A DNA stretch of 64,000 nt. It comes from Paraburkholderia bannensis NBRC 103871 (GTDB lineage: Bacteria; Pseudomonadota; Gammaproteobacteria; Burkholderiales; Burkholderiaceae). Positions 26,344 through 34,417 of the stretch are shown here, piece by piece. The stretch spans positions 186,001 through 250,000 of the forward strand of contig NZ_BAYA01000013.1 in assembly GCF_000685015.1 (NCBI RefSeq). Direction: 5' to 3'. The notes below the pieces were generated by a model. The model did not search any database and was not told the origin of the DNA. It worked only from the letters and a program-made list of their open reading frames with translations. A program made the position numbers and the translations under genes. How positions within the stretch are numbered: the first letter of the stretch is position 1; each line of letters starts with the position of its first letter.

Positions 26344-26598
26344 GTGAAACTCAAGGCTCTCTTTGCCCTCGTTGTATTGGGATGCGCGTCGTCGTTGGCG
26401 CTTGCCCAGCAGTACGACGGCGGCCCCGATACCGCTTCGGGCAAGCCGCCGCGCCCGCCTTGTGGCGGGCCTCCGCCCGGGCCGCCGCCCTCGCACGCAA
26501 AACCCGGCGATGCCCCGCCGCCGCAATTCAACGGGTCGGCGCCGCCGCATCATGCGGATGGCCCGCCACCTGACGGGCCGCCGCCCGGCTGTCACTGA
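26344..26598 (+). CDS. Small exported proline-rich protein, 84 aa
   Basis: GTG start (26344) with GGAG 6 nt upstream. A Sec signal peptide (KLKALFALVVLGCASSLALA) ends before QQYDGG. The mature part (~60 residues) is almost entirely Pro, Gly, His and Asp in repeats such as PPRPPCGGPPPGPPP and HHADGPPPDGPPPGCH, with two Cys that could form one disulfide. Such disordered proline-rich exported peptides occur in many Burkholderiaceae without known function; the His and Asp content would allow metal binding. It lies between the phosphoesterase and the secretin gene and may be part of that locus. Confidence 0.68.
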   Translation: MKLKALFALVVLGCASSLALAQQYDGGPDTASGKPPRPPCGGPPPGPPPSHAKPGDAPPPQFNGSAPPHHADGPPPDGPPPGCH

Positions 26599-26836
26599 TA
26601 TTTGATGTGTGCGCAACGGGCAGCGCATTCCTCGACGTTGCTGGCCGGTTGCGCAATGCGCTAATCCCTTCGCGATTTCCATTACCGTTTCTATCCCGAT
26701 CGATTCGCTATCGCCATGATTCGTAAAGAAACGCGAATCCCGCCTTGCAAGAATTGTTAATCTGGCGATCGTTGGCCGTCACTCGCACGTCTTGTTGAAA
26801 AAATAGACTGCGACGCTTTTCGCCTTCCGGCGAGAC

Positions 26837-28996
26837 ATGTCGTCCCGCACAGCCAACGCAACAATGAATGAATCTCAACGCGGAACATCGGTTCCGCTCC
26901 TGCGCTCGACCAGACGACGGGCAACGCTACTCGCGGTGGGCGCGGTGGGCACATTACTCGCCTGCTATGCGCGCATCGCCGCCGCGACTGTAGTCATGAA
27001 CTTCGCGCATGCGGATATCGGCGCAGTGGCGCACGCCATTGGCGAAGCGACGGGCAAGACCATCATCGTCGATCCGCGCGTCAAAGGTCAGATCGATCTG
27101 GTTTCCAGCGAGCCCGTTCCCGAAGACGAAGCGCTCAAGACCTTGCAGTCCGCCCTGCGTATGCGCGGATTTTCGTTGCTGCAAGATCACGGCGTCCTGA
27201 AGGTCGTGCCCGAAGTGGACGCAAAGAATCACGGCGTGCCCACTTTCGTCGGCAACCAGCCCGTCGCGAAGGGCGACCAGATCATCACGCAGGTATTTCA
27301 GCTTCATCGCGAGTCGGCCGCTACGCTGCAGCCGGTGTTGCGGCAACTGATTTCGCCGAACAACACGGTCACGGCGAACGCCAGCAACAACACGCTGGTC
27401 GTGACCGACTACGCGGACAACGTGCAAAGAATTGCCGCGATCATCGCGGGAATGGAAGCGGCTTCCGCACCGCACATCGCGGTCGTGCAACTGAACTTCG
27501 CGGATGCGACGGACGTTGCCCAGCAGGCCGCGAAAGTGCTGGATCTGAGCGGCATCGGCAATAGCGACCCGACGCAGAAAGTGGTCGCCACCGCGGACAC
27601 GCGCAGCAACGCGATCATCCTGCGTTCGAGCAGCGCGGCCCGCCTGGACGAAGCACAGTCGCTCATCATCAAGCTCGATACGCCGACGCGCGCGCCTGGC
27701 AATATTCACATCGTCACCCTGCGCAACGCGGACGCCACCGAACTCGCCAAAACGCTGCGCGGCATCCTGGGACAATCGAGCGGCAGTAGCGATTCGCTGG
27801 CGAGCGCGGTGCTCGGTTCAAGCTCGCAAAGTTCTTCGGGGCTGCCCAACAGCAATGGCTCGCTGCCGCCGTTGCCGAGCGGATCAGACAGTTCGTCGTC
27901 AAAGAGCACGACGTCGTCGGGCTCCAGTAGCTCTACGGGAAGCGGCTCGTCACAATCGCATTCCGGCGACGATCAGGACGACAAGGGTTCGGGCGAAATC
28001 GTCGCGGACACCTCGACAAACTCGCTCATCATCACCGCGCCGGAACCGGTCTTCCGCAATCTCAGCACCGTGATTGCGCGACTCGATCAGCGCAAGGTGC
28101 AGGTGTATATCGAATCGCTCATCATGGAGGTCAATTCAGAAAAGGACGGCGAATTCGGTATCGAATGGATGACGACATCAGGCCTCGAATCGCTTGCCGA
28201 AACCACCACGGACGTCGGCGTCGTGGCGGGATTCGGGAATATTCTGGGCACCAAGGGCCTCTTTCGCGCGCTGCAAACGAATTCCGATGTGAATGTGCTG
28301 TCCACGCCGAGCCTCGTCACGCTCGACAATCACGAGGCGCGCATCCTGGTGGGCAGCAACGTGCCGATCGAATCCGGTTCCTATTCGACCAGTTCGTCGA
28401 GTTCTTCCGCTGCGAACGCCTTCAATACCTATAGCCGCACGGACGTTGGCGTCATCTTGAACGTGAAGCCGCAGATCAACGAAGGCGGCACCATCACCAT
28501 GCAGGTTTATTCGGAAGATTCGAGCGTCGAAAGCGACACCTCCACCCAGTCCGGTGGATTTACGATCGACAAGCGCTCGTTGCAGACCACTATTCTTGCG
28601 GACGATGGGCAGATCGTCGCGTTAGGCGGTCTGATCAGCGACAGTTACACCAACGGCAATACGCGCACGCCGTGGATTTCGAAGATCCCCGTCATTGGCG
28701 CGTTGTTCAGGCACGAAACGAAAAGCCGCGAGAAGAAAGACCTGCTCATCTTCCTGCGGCCCGTTATCGTGAAGGACGGTGCGATGCTTCAGGCGATTGC
28801 CGCCGATCGCTACGGCTATATGCAGGCACGCTCCAATACGTACAAATCGGACAACTGGCTGATGAAGGACAGCACGGTGCCCGCGCTGCCGTCCACGGAT
28901 GGCCAGTCCGGCGAGATCATCGACTTGACGCACGTACGGCAGGCCGCACATGCGTCAAGCGCTGCACCTCAGGAACCGAAGAACGGCACGCAGTAA
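26837..28996 (+). CDS. gspD: Type II secretion outer-membrane secretin GspD
   Basis: 719 aa. A signal region (RRATLLAVGAVGTLLACYARIAAA, ~29-52) is followed by the N0 domain (NFAHADIGAVAHAIGEATGKTIIVDPRVKG), N1-N3 domains with ASNNTLVVTDYADNVQRI and TRSNAIILRSS, and a Ser/Gly/Asp-rich insertion at ~310-385 inside N3. The secretin core follows: VQVYIESLIMEVN, ARILVGSNVPIESGSY, TDVGVILNVKPQINEGGTIT and KIPVIGALFRHETKSREKKDLLIFLRPVIV. It forms the outer-membrane channel. It is on the opposite strand from gspIJK, and gspC, E, F, G, H, L, M and N are absent here. Two ATGs are possible (26837 and 26864). Confidence 0.94.
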   Translation: MSSRTANATMNESQRGTSVPLLRSTRRRATLLAVGAVGTLLACYARIAAATVVMNFAHADIGAVAHAIGEATGKTIIVDPRVKGQIDLVSSEPVPEDEALKTLQSALRMRGFSLLQDHGVLKVVPEVDAKNHGVPTFVGNQPVAKGDQIITQVFQLHRESAATLQPVLRQLISPNNTVTANASNNTLVVTDYADNVQRIAAIIAGMEAASAPHIAVVQLNFADATDVAQQAAKVLDLSGIGNSDPTQKVVATADTRSNAIILRSSSAARLDEAQSLIIKLDTPTRAPGNIHIVTLRNADATELAKTLRGILGQSSGSSDSLASAVLGSSSQSSSGLPNSNGSLPPLPSGSDSSSSKSTTSSGSSSSTGSGSSQSHSGDDQDDKGSGEIVADTSTNSLIITAPEPVFRNLSTVIARLDQRKVQVYIESLIMEVNSEKDGEFGIEWMTTSGLESLAETTTDVGVVAGFGNILGTKGLFRALQTNSDVNVLSTPSLVTLDNHEARILVGSNVPIESGSYSTSSSSSSAANAFNTYSRTDVGVILNVKPQINEGGTITMQVYSEDSSVESDTSTQSGGFTIDKRSLQTTILADDGQIVALGGLISDSYTNGNTRTPWISKIPVIGALFRHETKSREKKDLLIFLRPVIVKDGAMLQAIAADRYGYMQARSNTYKSDNWLMKDSTVPALPSTDGQSGEIIDLTHVRQAAHASSAAPQEPKNGTQ

Positions 28997-29124
28997 TCCG
29001 GCGGCCCGACGCAGTCGCCGGGGCCATTCGGTTGCGGATGCAGGTTGGCGCAGCCCGAGATGGCCGCCGTCGCCACGGCGCAAAGCGCCGCGCGCACGAT
29101 GTAAGTGACAATGCGTGATTTCAT
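28969..29124 (-). CDS. Small lipoprotein, 51 aa
   Basis: Too short for most gene callers. Encodes MKSRIVTYIVRAALCAVATA followed by the lipobox AISGC-AN (Cys 25), then a 26-residue mature part, NLHPQPNGPGDCVGPPDYCV, ending PFFGS, with two Cys. The stop lies inside the 3' end of gspD on the opposite strand (28 bp antisense overlap). The pattern of a lipid-anchored short Pro/Gly/Cys peptide recurs in Burkholderiaceae. Its position beside the secretin makes a pilotin-like role tempting, but it is far shorter than known pilotins. Confidence 0.68.
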   Translation of the reverse strand: MKSRIVTYIVRAALCAVATAAISGCANLHPQPNGPGDCVGPPDYCVPFFGS

Positions 29125-29222
29125 GGGATCGAAACTCGGATGATTGGCCGCGATGCGAATGCCGTCACGTCGCGCGGCCAGGCCGGCATGACGGTTGCGT
29201 TCGATGACGTATCGGCGATGCG

Positions 29223-29489
29223 TCAGTGATGCGCGTAGAGCGTGCTATTCAGGGTCTTGAGCTGACCGTCGTTCTGCGCCTGCACAAGCTCGTGGTAGAC
29301 CTGGGCGCGCGTGATATGCGCGTCGCCGTCGCTGTTCCATGCCGGCGCAGGCGCAGCGGCAGTATTGACCGCCGTAGTGGATGCCGGTGTTTGCTCCGCA
29401 TGCAGGTCGCCCTGCGTACCTTGTGCATGCGCCAGCGCCGACATGGACACCAGCAAGACGGCAAGCGCGCCACTCCAACTCTTCTTCAC
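29223..29489 (-). CDS. DUF4148-type small exported protein
   Basis: 88 aa from a GTG start (29487-29489) with GGAG 7 nt upstream. The signal peptide (KKSWSGALAVLLVSMSALAHA) is followed by QGTQGDLHAEQ. The C-terminal ITRAQVYHELVQAQNDGQL matches the DUF4148 core, (L)TRxQVxxELxxAxxxG, widespread in Burkholderiaceae periplasmic proteins of unknown function. A longer frame upstream adds a basic segment without any start signal and is not used. Confidence 0.82.
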   Translation of the reverse strand: MKKSWSGALAVLLVSMSALAHAQGTQGDLHAEQTPASTTAVNTAAAPAPAWNSDGDAHITRAQVYHELVQAQNDGQLKTLNSTLYAHH

Positions 29490-30011
29490 TTCAGGCTCCT
29501 TTCCAGCCACCTGGCTGATGCCGTTAATCAATTCGTGCGGCAAGGATAGAGGCGCGAACCTGCGCGAATATCCGCAGGAAAATGAAGAAATGTTTAAGCG
29601 GGTGCTCATGCACGGCGTACGCTTGAATAAACGCCGATTCACTCAAGTGTCCTGATCGTCTGCGCCATGTTGAAATCACGGCGCGCGCCATTGTCGAGTC
29701 TTTCGATTGGCTTTTAAACACGCATCTTTCTGCGCCACGCCAGGCAGACATGGCGTCTTGCCACGCTACAGACAGCCGCAAATAGCCGCAAAAAAACAAC
29801 ACCTTCGCAGGCTATGCGCTTGCGGCACTGTCCAGACGGGCGCTACGCCGCGCTGCGTTTTTTGAAACTCAGTCTTTCAGGTTTTCAAATTCATCGATCA
29901 GGTGCGTTACGCATAATCGCCCCCTGAACCCGGCCGGCGTGCCTCCGCCGCCGCGATTCGATTTCATGAAGCGAATGCTCTCTCACGCAACTTTTTAATG
30001 AATATCCATCA
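29490..30011. other. Porin upstream region, no gene recognised
   Basis: About 520 bp, AT-rich in parts, holding the divergent promoters of the DUF4148 gene and the porin gene. There is a repeated CAGCCGCAAA/TAGCCGCAAA pair near 29769-29790 and a GC-rich stretch ending in a T6 tract near 29840-29863 that could end a short transcript. Nothing here could be assigned with confidence. Confidence 0.45.
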
Positions 30012-31187
30012 ATGAAAAAAACCACTCTCGCTCTCGCGGCAACACTGGCATCGCTCGCATCCGTCGCAGCCCACGCACAAAGCAGCGTCACGCTCTACGG
30101 CGCACTCGACACCTCGGTCGCGTTCTTCGGCAACCAGGCCGGCAAGAATGGTTCGGGCAACACGTTCCAGATGATGTCGGGCAATGTCTCGCCGAACCTC
30201 TGGGGCTTGAAGGGCACGGAAGATCTCGGCAACGGCCTGTCGGCGATCTTCAAGCTCGAGAGCGGCTTCAATATCGATAACGGCAAGCAGGGCCAGGGTA
30301 GCCGCATGTTCGGCCGTACCGCGATGGTGGGCCTGAATTCGAATACGGGCGGCACGGTGTCGCTGGGTCGCCAGTACGATCCGCTGATCGACCTGCTCCA
30401 GCCGATGACCGATGACGTCAACTTCGGCTCCGCGTTTGCGACGCCGGGCGACATCGACAACTACGACAACAGCTACCGCACCAACAACTCGGTCAAGTAC
30501 ACGAGCCCGAACTGGGCCGGCCTGCAAGTGAGCGCGATGTACGCGTTCGGCGGCCAGGCAGGCAGCATTGGCGCGGGTCAGACCTGGGCCGTCGCGGCGG
30601 CGTACAACCACGGGCCGTTCGGCTTCGGCGCGGGCTACTTCAAGGCCAACAGCAACAGCGGCAAGGCCGCGTCGTTCGACGGTCTCGACCCGAACACCGA
30701 CGTCAACGTCGATTCGTCGGCGATCTCGGGCGGCTTCGTGTCGGCCAATTCGCTGCAGATCATCCGTGCGGTGGGCAACTACAACTACGGCCCGTTCCAG
30801 GTGGGCGTGAGCTACAGCAACGTCGACTACGCGAACTACGTGAGCGCAGCCGGTTCGAACAGCGACACGAAGTTCAACACGGGACAGTTCTTCCTGAACT
30901 ACCAGGTCACGCCGATGGCGCTGCTGGGCTTCGGCTACAACTACACCAAGGGCAGCGGCAACGGCGTGAACGCCAGCTACAACCAGTTCACGCTGGGCGG
31001 CGACTACTTCCTCTCCAAGCGCACGGACATCTACGTGCTCGCGGGCTACCAGAAGGCCTCGGGCCACACGATCGACGCCGACACGGGCGCGCTCGTGAAC
31101 GCGACGGCATCGTTCGGCGACTTCGGCAACGACGCGACGACGAACAAGCAGGCGATGGCGATGATCGGCGTGCGCCACCACTTCTGA
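30012..31187 (+). CDS. Outer-membrane porin, Gram-negative (Burkholderia OpcP/Omp38 type)
   Basis: 391 aa. A signal peptide (MKKTTLALAATLASLASVAAHA) is followed by QSSVTLYGALDTSVAFF, the invariant start of Burkholderiales trimeric porins. The body is a series of amphipathic strands with the conserved LWGLKGTEDLGNGLSAIFKLESGF, RMFGRTAMVGL and SLGRQYDPL, and ends in VRHHF with the terminal Phe recognised by the BAM complex. It allows passive diffusion of small hydrophilic solutes. Strong codon bias suggests high expression. Monocistronic, followed by a strong terminator. Confidence 0.95.
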   Translation: MKKTTLALAATLASLASVAAHAQSSVTLYGALDTSVAFFGNQAGKNGSGNTFQMMSGNVSPNLWGLKGTEDLGNGLSAIFKLESGFNIDNGKQGQGSRMFGRTAMVGLNSNTGGTVSLGRQYDPLIDLLQPMTDDVNFGSAFATPGDIDNYDNSYRTNNSVKYTSPNWAGLQVSAMYAFGGQAGSIGAGQTWAVAAAYNHGPFGFGAGYFKANSNSGKAASFDGLDPNTDVNVDSSAISGGFVSANSLQIIRAVGNYNYGPFQVGVSYSNVDYANYVSAAGSNSDTKFNTGQFFLNYQVTPMALLGFGYNYTKGSGNGVNASYNQFTLGGDYFLSKRTDIYVLAGYQKASGHTIDADTGALVNATASFGDFGNDATTNKQAMAMIGVRHHF

Positions 31188-31277
31188 TCGGCGTTTTTTG
31201 GCTGATTCTCCAGGCTGATTCGTCAGACTGGAAAGCGGAACACGGCACGGCGCACGCAATGCGGCGCGCCGTGCCGC

Positions 31278-31314
31278 ACGCGCATGGCGCCCCACAGGCG
31301 TCATGCGCGTTTTT
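31278..31314 (+). terminator. Rho-independent terminator after the porin gene
   Basis: ACGCGCATG-N15-CATGCGCGT followed by TTTT; preceded by another stem GGCACGGCGC.../GCGCCGTGCC (about 31243-31276). It isolates the porin transcript from the riboswitch promoter 55 bp downstream. Confidence 0.88.
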
Positions 31315-31367
31315 CATGGTGCAGGTGCAACGCGCCGCGAAAATTCGGCAGCATCACGTTCCTACGC

Positions 31368-31373
31368 TATAAT
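31368..31373 (+). promoter_or_regulatory. -10 box of the riboswitch promoter
   Basis: Perfect TATAAT, ~6-10 nt before the first base of the manganese aptamer; a weak -35 (TTCGGC, 31344-31349) is at 18-bp spacing. Confidence 0.75.
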
Positions 31374-31378
31374 GCGCG

Positions 31379-31486
31379 GGTCTTAGGGGAGTAGTCTGCC
31401 TTGCGCGCAATGCGCGGGGCGCCGTCGTCAACATAATTGGCAGTTTTGCCATGGCGCCGGCAGCCGTTCTTCGGCCTGACGAGACC
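31379..31486 (+). ncRNA. Manganese riboswitch (yybP-ykoY motif)
   Basis: P1 closes with GGTCT (31379-31383) and AGACC (31482-31486). The two conserved internal loops are present: GGGGAGTAG just after the 5' P1 strand, and ACGAGACC at the 3' side. Between them are a GC hairpin (TTGCGCGCAATGCGCGG), the conserved GTCGTCAACATAA that forms the Mn-binding loop, and hairpin TGGC-AGTTTT-GCCA. This element up-regulates Mn(II) exporters when manganese is high. It lies 126 bp before the exchanger start. Confidence 0.92.
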
Positions 31487-31612
31487 TATGACGTCGTCCC
31501 TTACACCCGGGCTGGGCGGGGGGATTGCGTCATTGGTCTATCCGTCCGGCCCGTGGAATATCACTACAACAATGTCCCTCAATTCCCGCTTCCATTGCCT
31601 GGAGCGTGCGTC

Positions 31613-32623
31613 ATGATCTGGACGTTCGCCCTGCTCATTGCCGCTGCCGGCATCATCTATCTGTCCTGCGAGACGTTCGTCAATGGCGTCGAATGGCTCG
31701 GGCAGAAGCTCAATATCACGCAGACCGCCACCGGCACGATCCTGGCCGCGTTCGGCACAGCCTTGCCTGAGAGCGTGGTCACGCTCGTGGCCGTTGCATT
31801 CGGCGGCGATGCCGCGCACAAGGAAATTGGCATTGGCGCTGCGATCGGCGGCCCGCTCGCGCTCAGCACCATCGCCTATGCCGTGGTGGGCGTCGCGCTG
31901 CTCGCGACGGCCGCCCGCGCAGGCCGCGCCCGCGCAGGCACCGTGGACGCCGATACGCGCCGACTGCGCCGCGACCAGCTCTGGTTCCTCGCGATCTTCG
32001 TGGCGAAGATCGGGCTCGGCCTCGTGGTGTTCCACTTCAAGCCGCTGCTGGGCATTGCGTTTCTCGCGGCCTACGCGGTGTATTGCTGGAAGGAACTGAG
32101 CGACGACGGCGGCGAGCACGAGGAAGAAGGCGGCGATCTCGAACCGCTCAAGCTGCGCCCGCGCGACGCCAACCCGGCGATGGTGTGGATCCTTGCGCAG
32201 ACTGTTGGCGCGCTGGTGGTGATCTTTTTCGCTTCGCACCTGTTCGTGCAGCAGATCAGCGCCGTGGGCCCGTGGCTTGGCTTGAGCCCTCAATTGACCG
32301 CACTGCTGTTCAGCCCGATCGCGACCGAACTGCCCGAAATCATGAACGCGATCATCTGGGTGCGCCAGGGCAAGGAGCGCCTCGCACTGGCGAACATCAG
32401 CGGCGCGATGATGATTCAGGCGACCATTCCCACGGCGTTCGGCCTGTTCTTCACGTCGTGGCACCTGGGCGCGCCGTCGATTCTCGCCGCCGTGATGACG
32501 ATGCTGGCGATCCTGTTCCTGCAATGGTCGTTTCGCGCCCCGCAGGTCAAGAGCCGCCAGCTCACGCACGTGGGCTGGCTCTATGCCGTGTTCGCAGCGA
32601 TGCTCTTTGTGATTCCGCAGTAA
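31613..32623 (+). CDS. Sodium/calcium-exchanger-family cation transporter, probable Mn(II)/Ca(II) exporter
   Basis: 336-aa membrane protein with ~10 helices and the two-fold alpha-repeat of the CaCA superfamily. The first repeat is NITQTATGTILAAFGTALPESVVT (~33-56) and the second LSPQLTALLFSPIATELPEIMNAI (~222-245); each has the acidic residue (Glu in LPES and LPEI) that binds the cation. An acidic cytosolic loop (DDGGEHEEEGGDLE) separates the halves. The upstream manganese riboswitch indicates that transcription or translation rises with Mn(II), so Mn export is the best prediction, with Ca(II) as family default. GGAG lies 6 nt before the ATG; an apparent longer frame starts inside the riboswitch and is rejected. 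Confidence 0.88.
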   Translation: MIWTFALLIAAAGIIYLSCETFVNGVEWLGQKLNITQTATGTILAAFGTALPESVVTLVAVAFGGDAAHKEIGIGAAIGGPLALSTIAYAVVGVALLATAARAGRARAGTVDADTRRLRRDQLWFLAIFVAKIGLGLVVFHFKPLLGIAFLAAYAVYCWKELSDDGGEHEEEGGDLEPLKLRPRDANPAMVWILAQTVGALVVIFFASHLFVQQISAVGPWLGLSPQLTALLFSPIATELPEIMNAIIWVRQGKERLALANISGAMMIQATIPTAFGLFFTSWHLGAPSILAAVMTMLAILFLQWSFRAPQVKSRQLTHVGWLYAVFAAMLFVIPQ

Positions 32624-32679
32624 TGCTGCGGTTATCGGTGCGCGTTTAAACGCCGCTTTGCATCGCGGCTCTAAACGCG

Positions 32680-32712
32680 CTTTAAACCTGCTTTAAACCT
32701 GCTTCAAAGCGC
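32680..32712. repeat. Tandem 11-bp repeat CTTTAAACCTG
   Basis: Two exact copies (32680-32690, 32691-32701) and a degenerate third (CTTCAAAGCGC) directly after the chemoreceptor stop. Similar TTTAAAC words also occur at 32645-32675. No terminator with a T-tract is seen, so the tract could contribute to mRNA ending. Confidence 0.7.
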
Positions 32713-34269
32713 TTATGCATGCGCGAGACGGAACACCGACACCGCCTCGCGCATGCGCTGCGATTGCGCCTCCAGCGCGCTCGCAGCGGCCGCCGCCTCT
32801 TCCACCAGCGCAGCGTTCTGCTGCGTGACCTGATCCATCTGGCTCACCGCATGGCCGACCTGCTCGATGCCATCGCTCTGCTCGGCCGTGGCCGTGGTGA
32901 TTTCGCCCATCAGCGTCGCGACATTGCGCACCGCGCCGACGATCTCGCCCATCGTATTGCCCGCCTGCGTCACCAGCGCGTTGCCGCTTGCAACGTGCTC
33001 GATCGACTGGCCGATGAGATCCTTGATCTCGCGCGCCGCACCCGCGCTACGCTGCGCGAGCGTGCGCACCTCGCCCGCCACCACGGCGAAGCCGCGGCCC
33101 TGCTCGCCTGCACGCGCCGACTCCACCGCCGCGTTGAGCGCCAGGATATTGGTCTGGAACGCGATGCTGTCGATCATGCCGGTGATTTCCGCGATCTTCT
33201 TCGAGCTCGCGCTGATGTCAGCCATCGTGCGCACGGCGCGGCTCACGACATCGCCGCCTTGTTGCGCAAGATCGGCCGCGCCGCCCGCCAGCGTGCTGGC
33301 TTCGCGCGCATGCTCCGCGTTCTGGCGCACCGTCGACGTCAGTTGCTCCATGCTCGCGGCAGTTTCTTCGAGCGACGCCGATTGTTCCTCGGTGCGGCTC
33401 GACAGGTCGAGATTGCCCGCCGCGATTTCGCGCGCCGCCGTGTGAATCGCTTCGCAGCTGTCGCGCACGCCCGAAACGGTCTGCGTGAGACCCGACTGCA
33501 TGCGATGCATCGCCGCAAACAGCAGGCCGATTTCGTTGCCGCTCGCGGGCGGCACGCGCACCGTGAGATCGTTCGAGGCGATGCGGTCGAGCACGTCGGC
33601 GGCCTGCGCGAGCGGGGCGGAGACCACGCGGCGCAGCGCGAAGTGAGTCGCCACGATCAGCGCGAGCGCAAGGCCCACGCCCAGCACCACCATGCCGACG
33701 ACCCACTGATACTGCGTATTGCCGCTCGCCAGCGCCGCTTCGGACAGCTGGTTTGCGAGCTGCTGGAACTTCTCGACGTTGGCCGAATAGGCCTGGCCCG
33801 ATGTGGTGATCGCGGTGTCGTTGAGGTTCGCGTAAGCCGAGGTGTCGCCGCTCGCGAGCGCGTCACGCGCACGTGTGAGGCTTGCGGCAAGCTGCCCCGC
33901 GGAATCGACGAGCTGCGCCTTGAGCGCCGTGTCCATGCCGTCGAACGGCGCGGCTTTCTCGAACGACTGGGTCTCGCTCGCGGACAGGTCGAGCGTGCGC
34001 TGCGCGCTCTTGAGCGCGGAATCGCGTCCTGCCGCGTCATTGCGCTCCTTGAGCGCGGTATAGGCGCGCATCAGCGCCGAACGCGTGCGCGCGGTGTCCT
34101 TGTACGCGTCGTTGACGAGAATGGTTTGCCGCGCCATCTCGTGCAGCCCTTGCGTGTTCGTATTGGCGCTATGGAGCGCAACGATGCCTACGACGCCGCC
34201 GAGCAAAATCATCGTCGAGAAAACCACGAGGATCGCCAGCAGGCTGGCCCTAACCGTTAAATTGCGCAT
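32713..34269 (-). CDS. Methyl-accepting chemotaxis protein (Tar-like)
   Basis: 518 aa. TM1 at ~7-30, a periplasmic four-helix ligand domain (~31-190), TM2 at ~191-212 (WVVGMVVLGVGLALALIVA), a HAMP domain (~213-265) and the cytoplasmic signalling domain. The hairpin tip EITGMIDSIAFQTNILALNAAVESARAGEQGRGFAVVAGEVR is canonical (read in parts), as are methylation helices rich in EEQSASLEETAASMEQL. It lacks the C-terminal NWETF-type tether for CheR. Ligand unknown; the periplasmic domain is the Tar/4HB type. Alone, with no che genes nearby. Confidence 0.95.
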   Translation of the reverse strand: MRNLTVRASLLAILVVFSTMILLGGVVGIVALHSANTNTQGLHEMARQTILVNDAYKDTARTRSALMRAYTALKERNDAAGRDSALKSAQRTLDLSASETQSFEKAAPFDGMDTALKAQLVDSAGQLAASLTRARDALASGDTSAYANLNDTAITTSGQAYSANVEKFQQLANQLSEAALASGNTQYQWVVGMVVLGVGLALALIVATHFALRRVVSAPLAQAADVLDRIASNDLTVRVPPASGNEIGLLFAAMHRMQSGLTQTVSGVRDSCEAIHTAAREIAAGNLDLSSRTEEQSASLEETAASMEQLTSTVRQNAEHAREASTLAGGAADLAQQGGDVVSRAVRTMADISASSKKIAEITGMIDSIAFQTNILALNAAVESARAGEQGRGFAVVAGEVRTLAQRSAGAAREIKDLIGQSIEHVASGNALVTQAGNTMGEIVGAVRNVATLMGEITTATAEQSDGIEQVGHAVSQMDQVTQQNAALVEEAAAAASALEAQSQRMREAVSVFRLAHA

Positions 34270-34417
34270 GCTGCGGGTGCCGGCAGGAGCCGGATAGTCG
34301 TTGCGATACTTTCGATAACGGCAATAATCGACGCGCGCTTTAGGGTCATATGCGAGTCATATGCATTCGCCGTATGGCCCGCCTGGCGCTGCTTTCAGAA
34401 TACTTTCGCATTCCTTT

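Noticed and set aside
26097..26531. 144-codon minus-strand frame opposite the proline-rich protein
   Set aside because: Gly-rich antisense image of the Pro-rich repeats; the plus-strand frame has a signal peptide and ribosome-binding site.
31451..31612. 54-codon N-terminal extension of the exchanger
   Set aside because: Begins inside the manganese riboswitch; the ATG at 31613 has a good ribosome-binding site and is the membrane-protein start.
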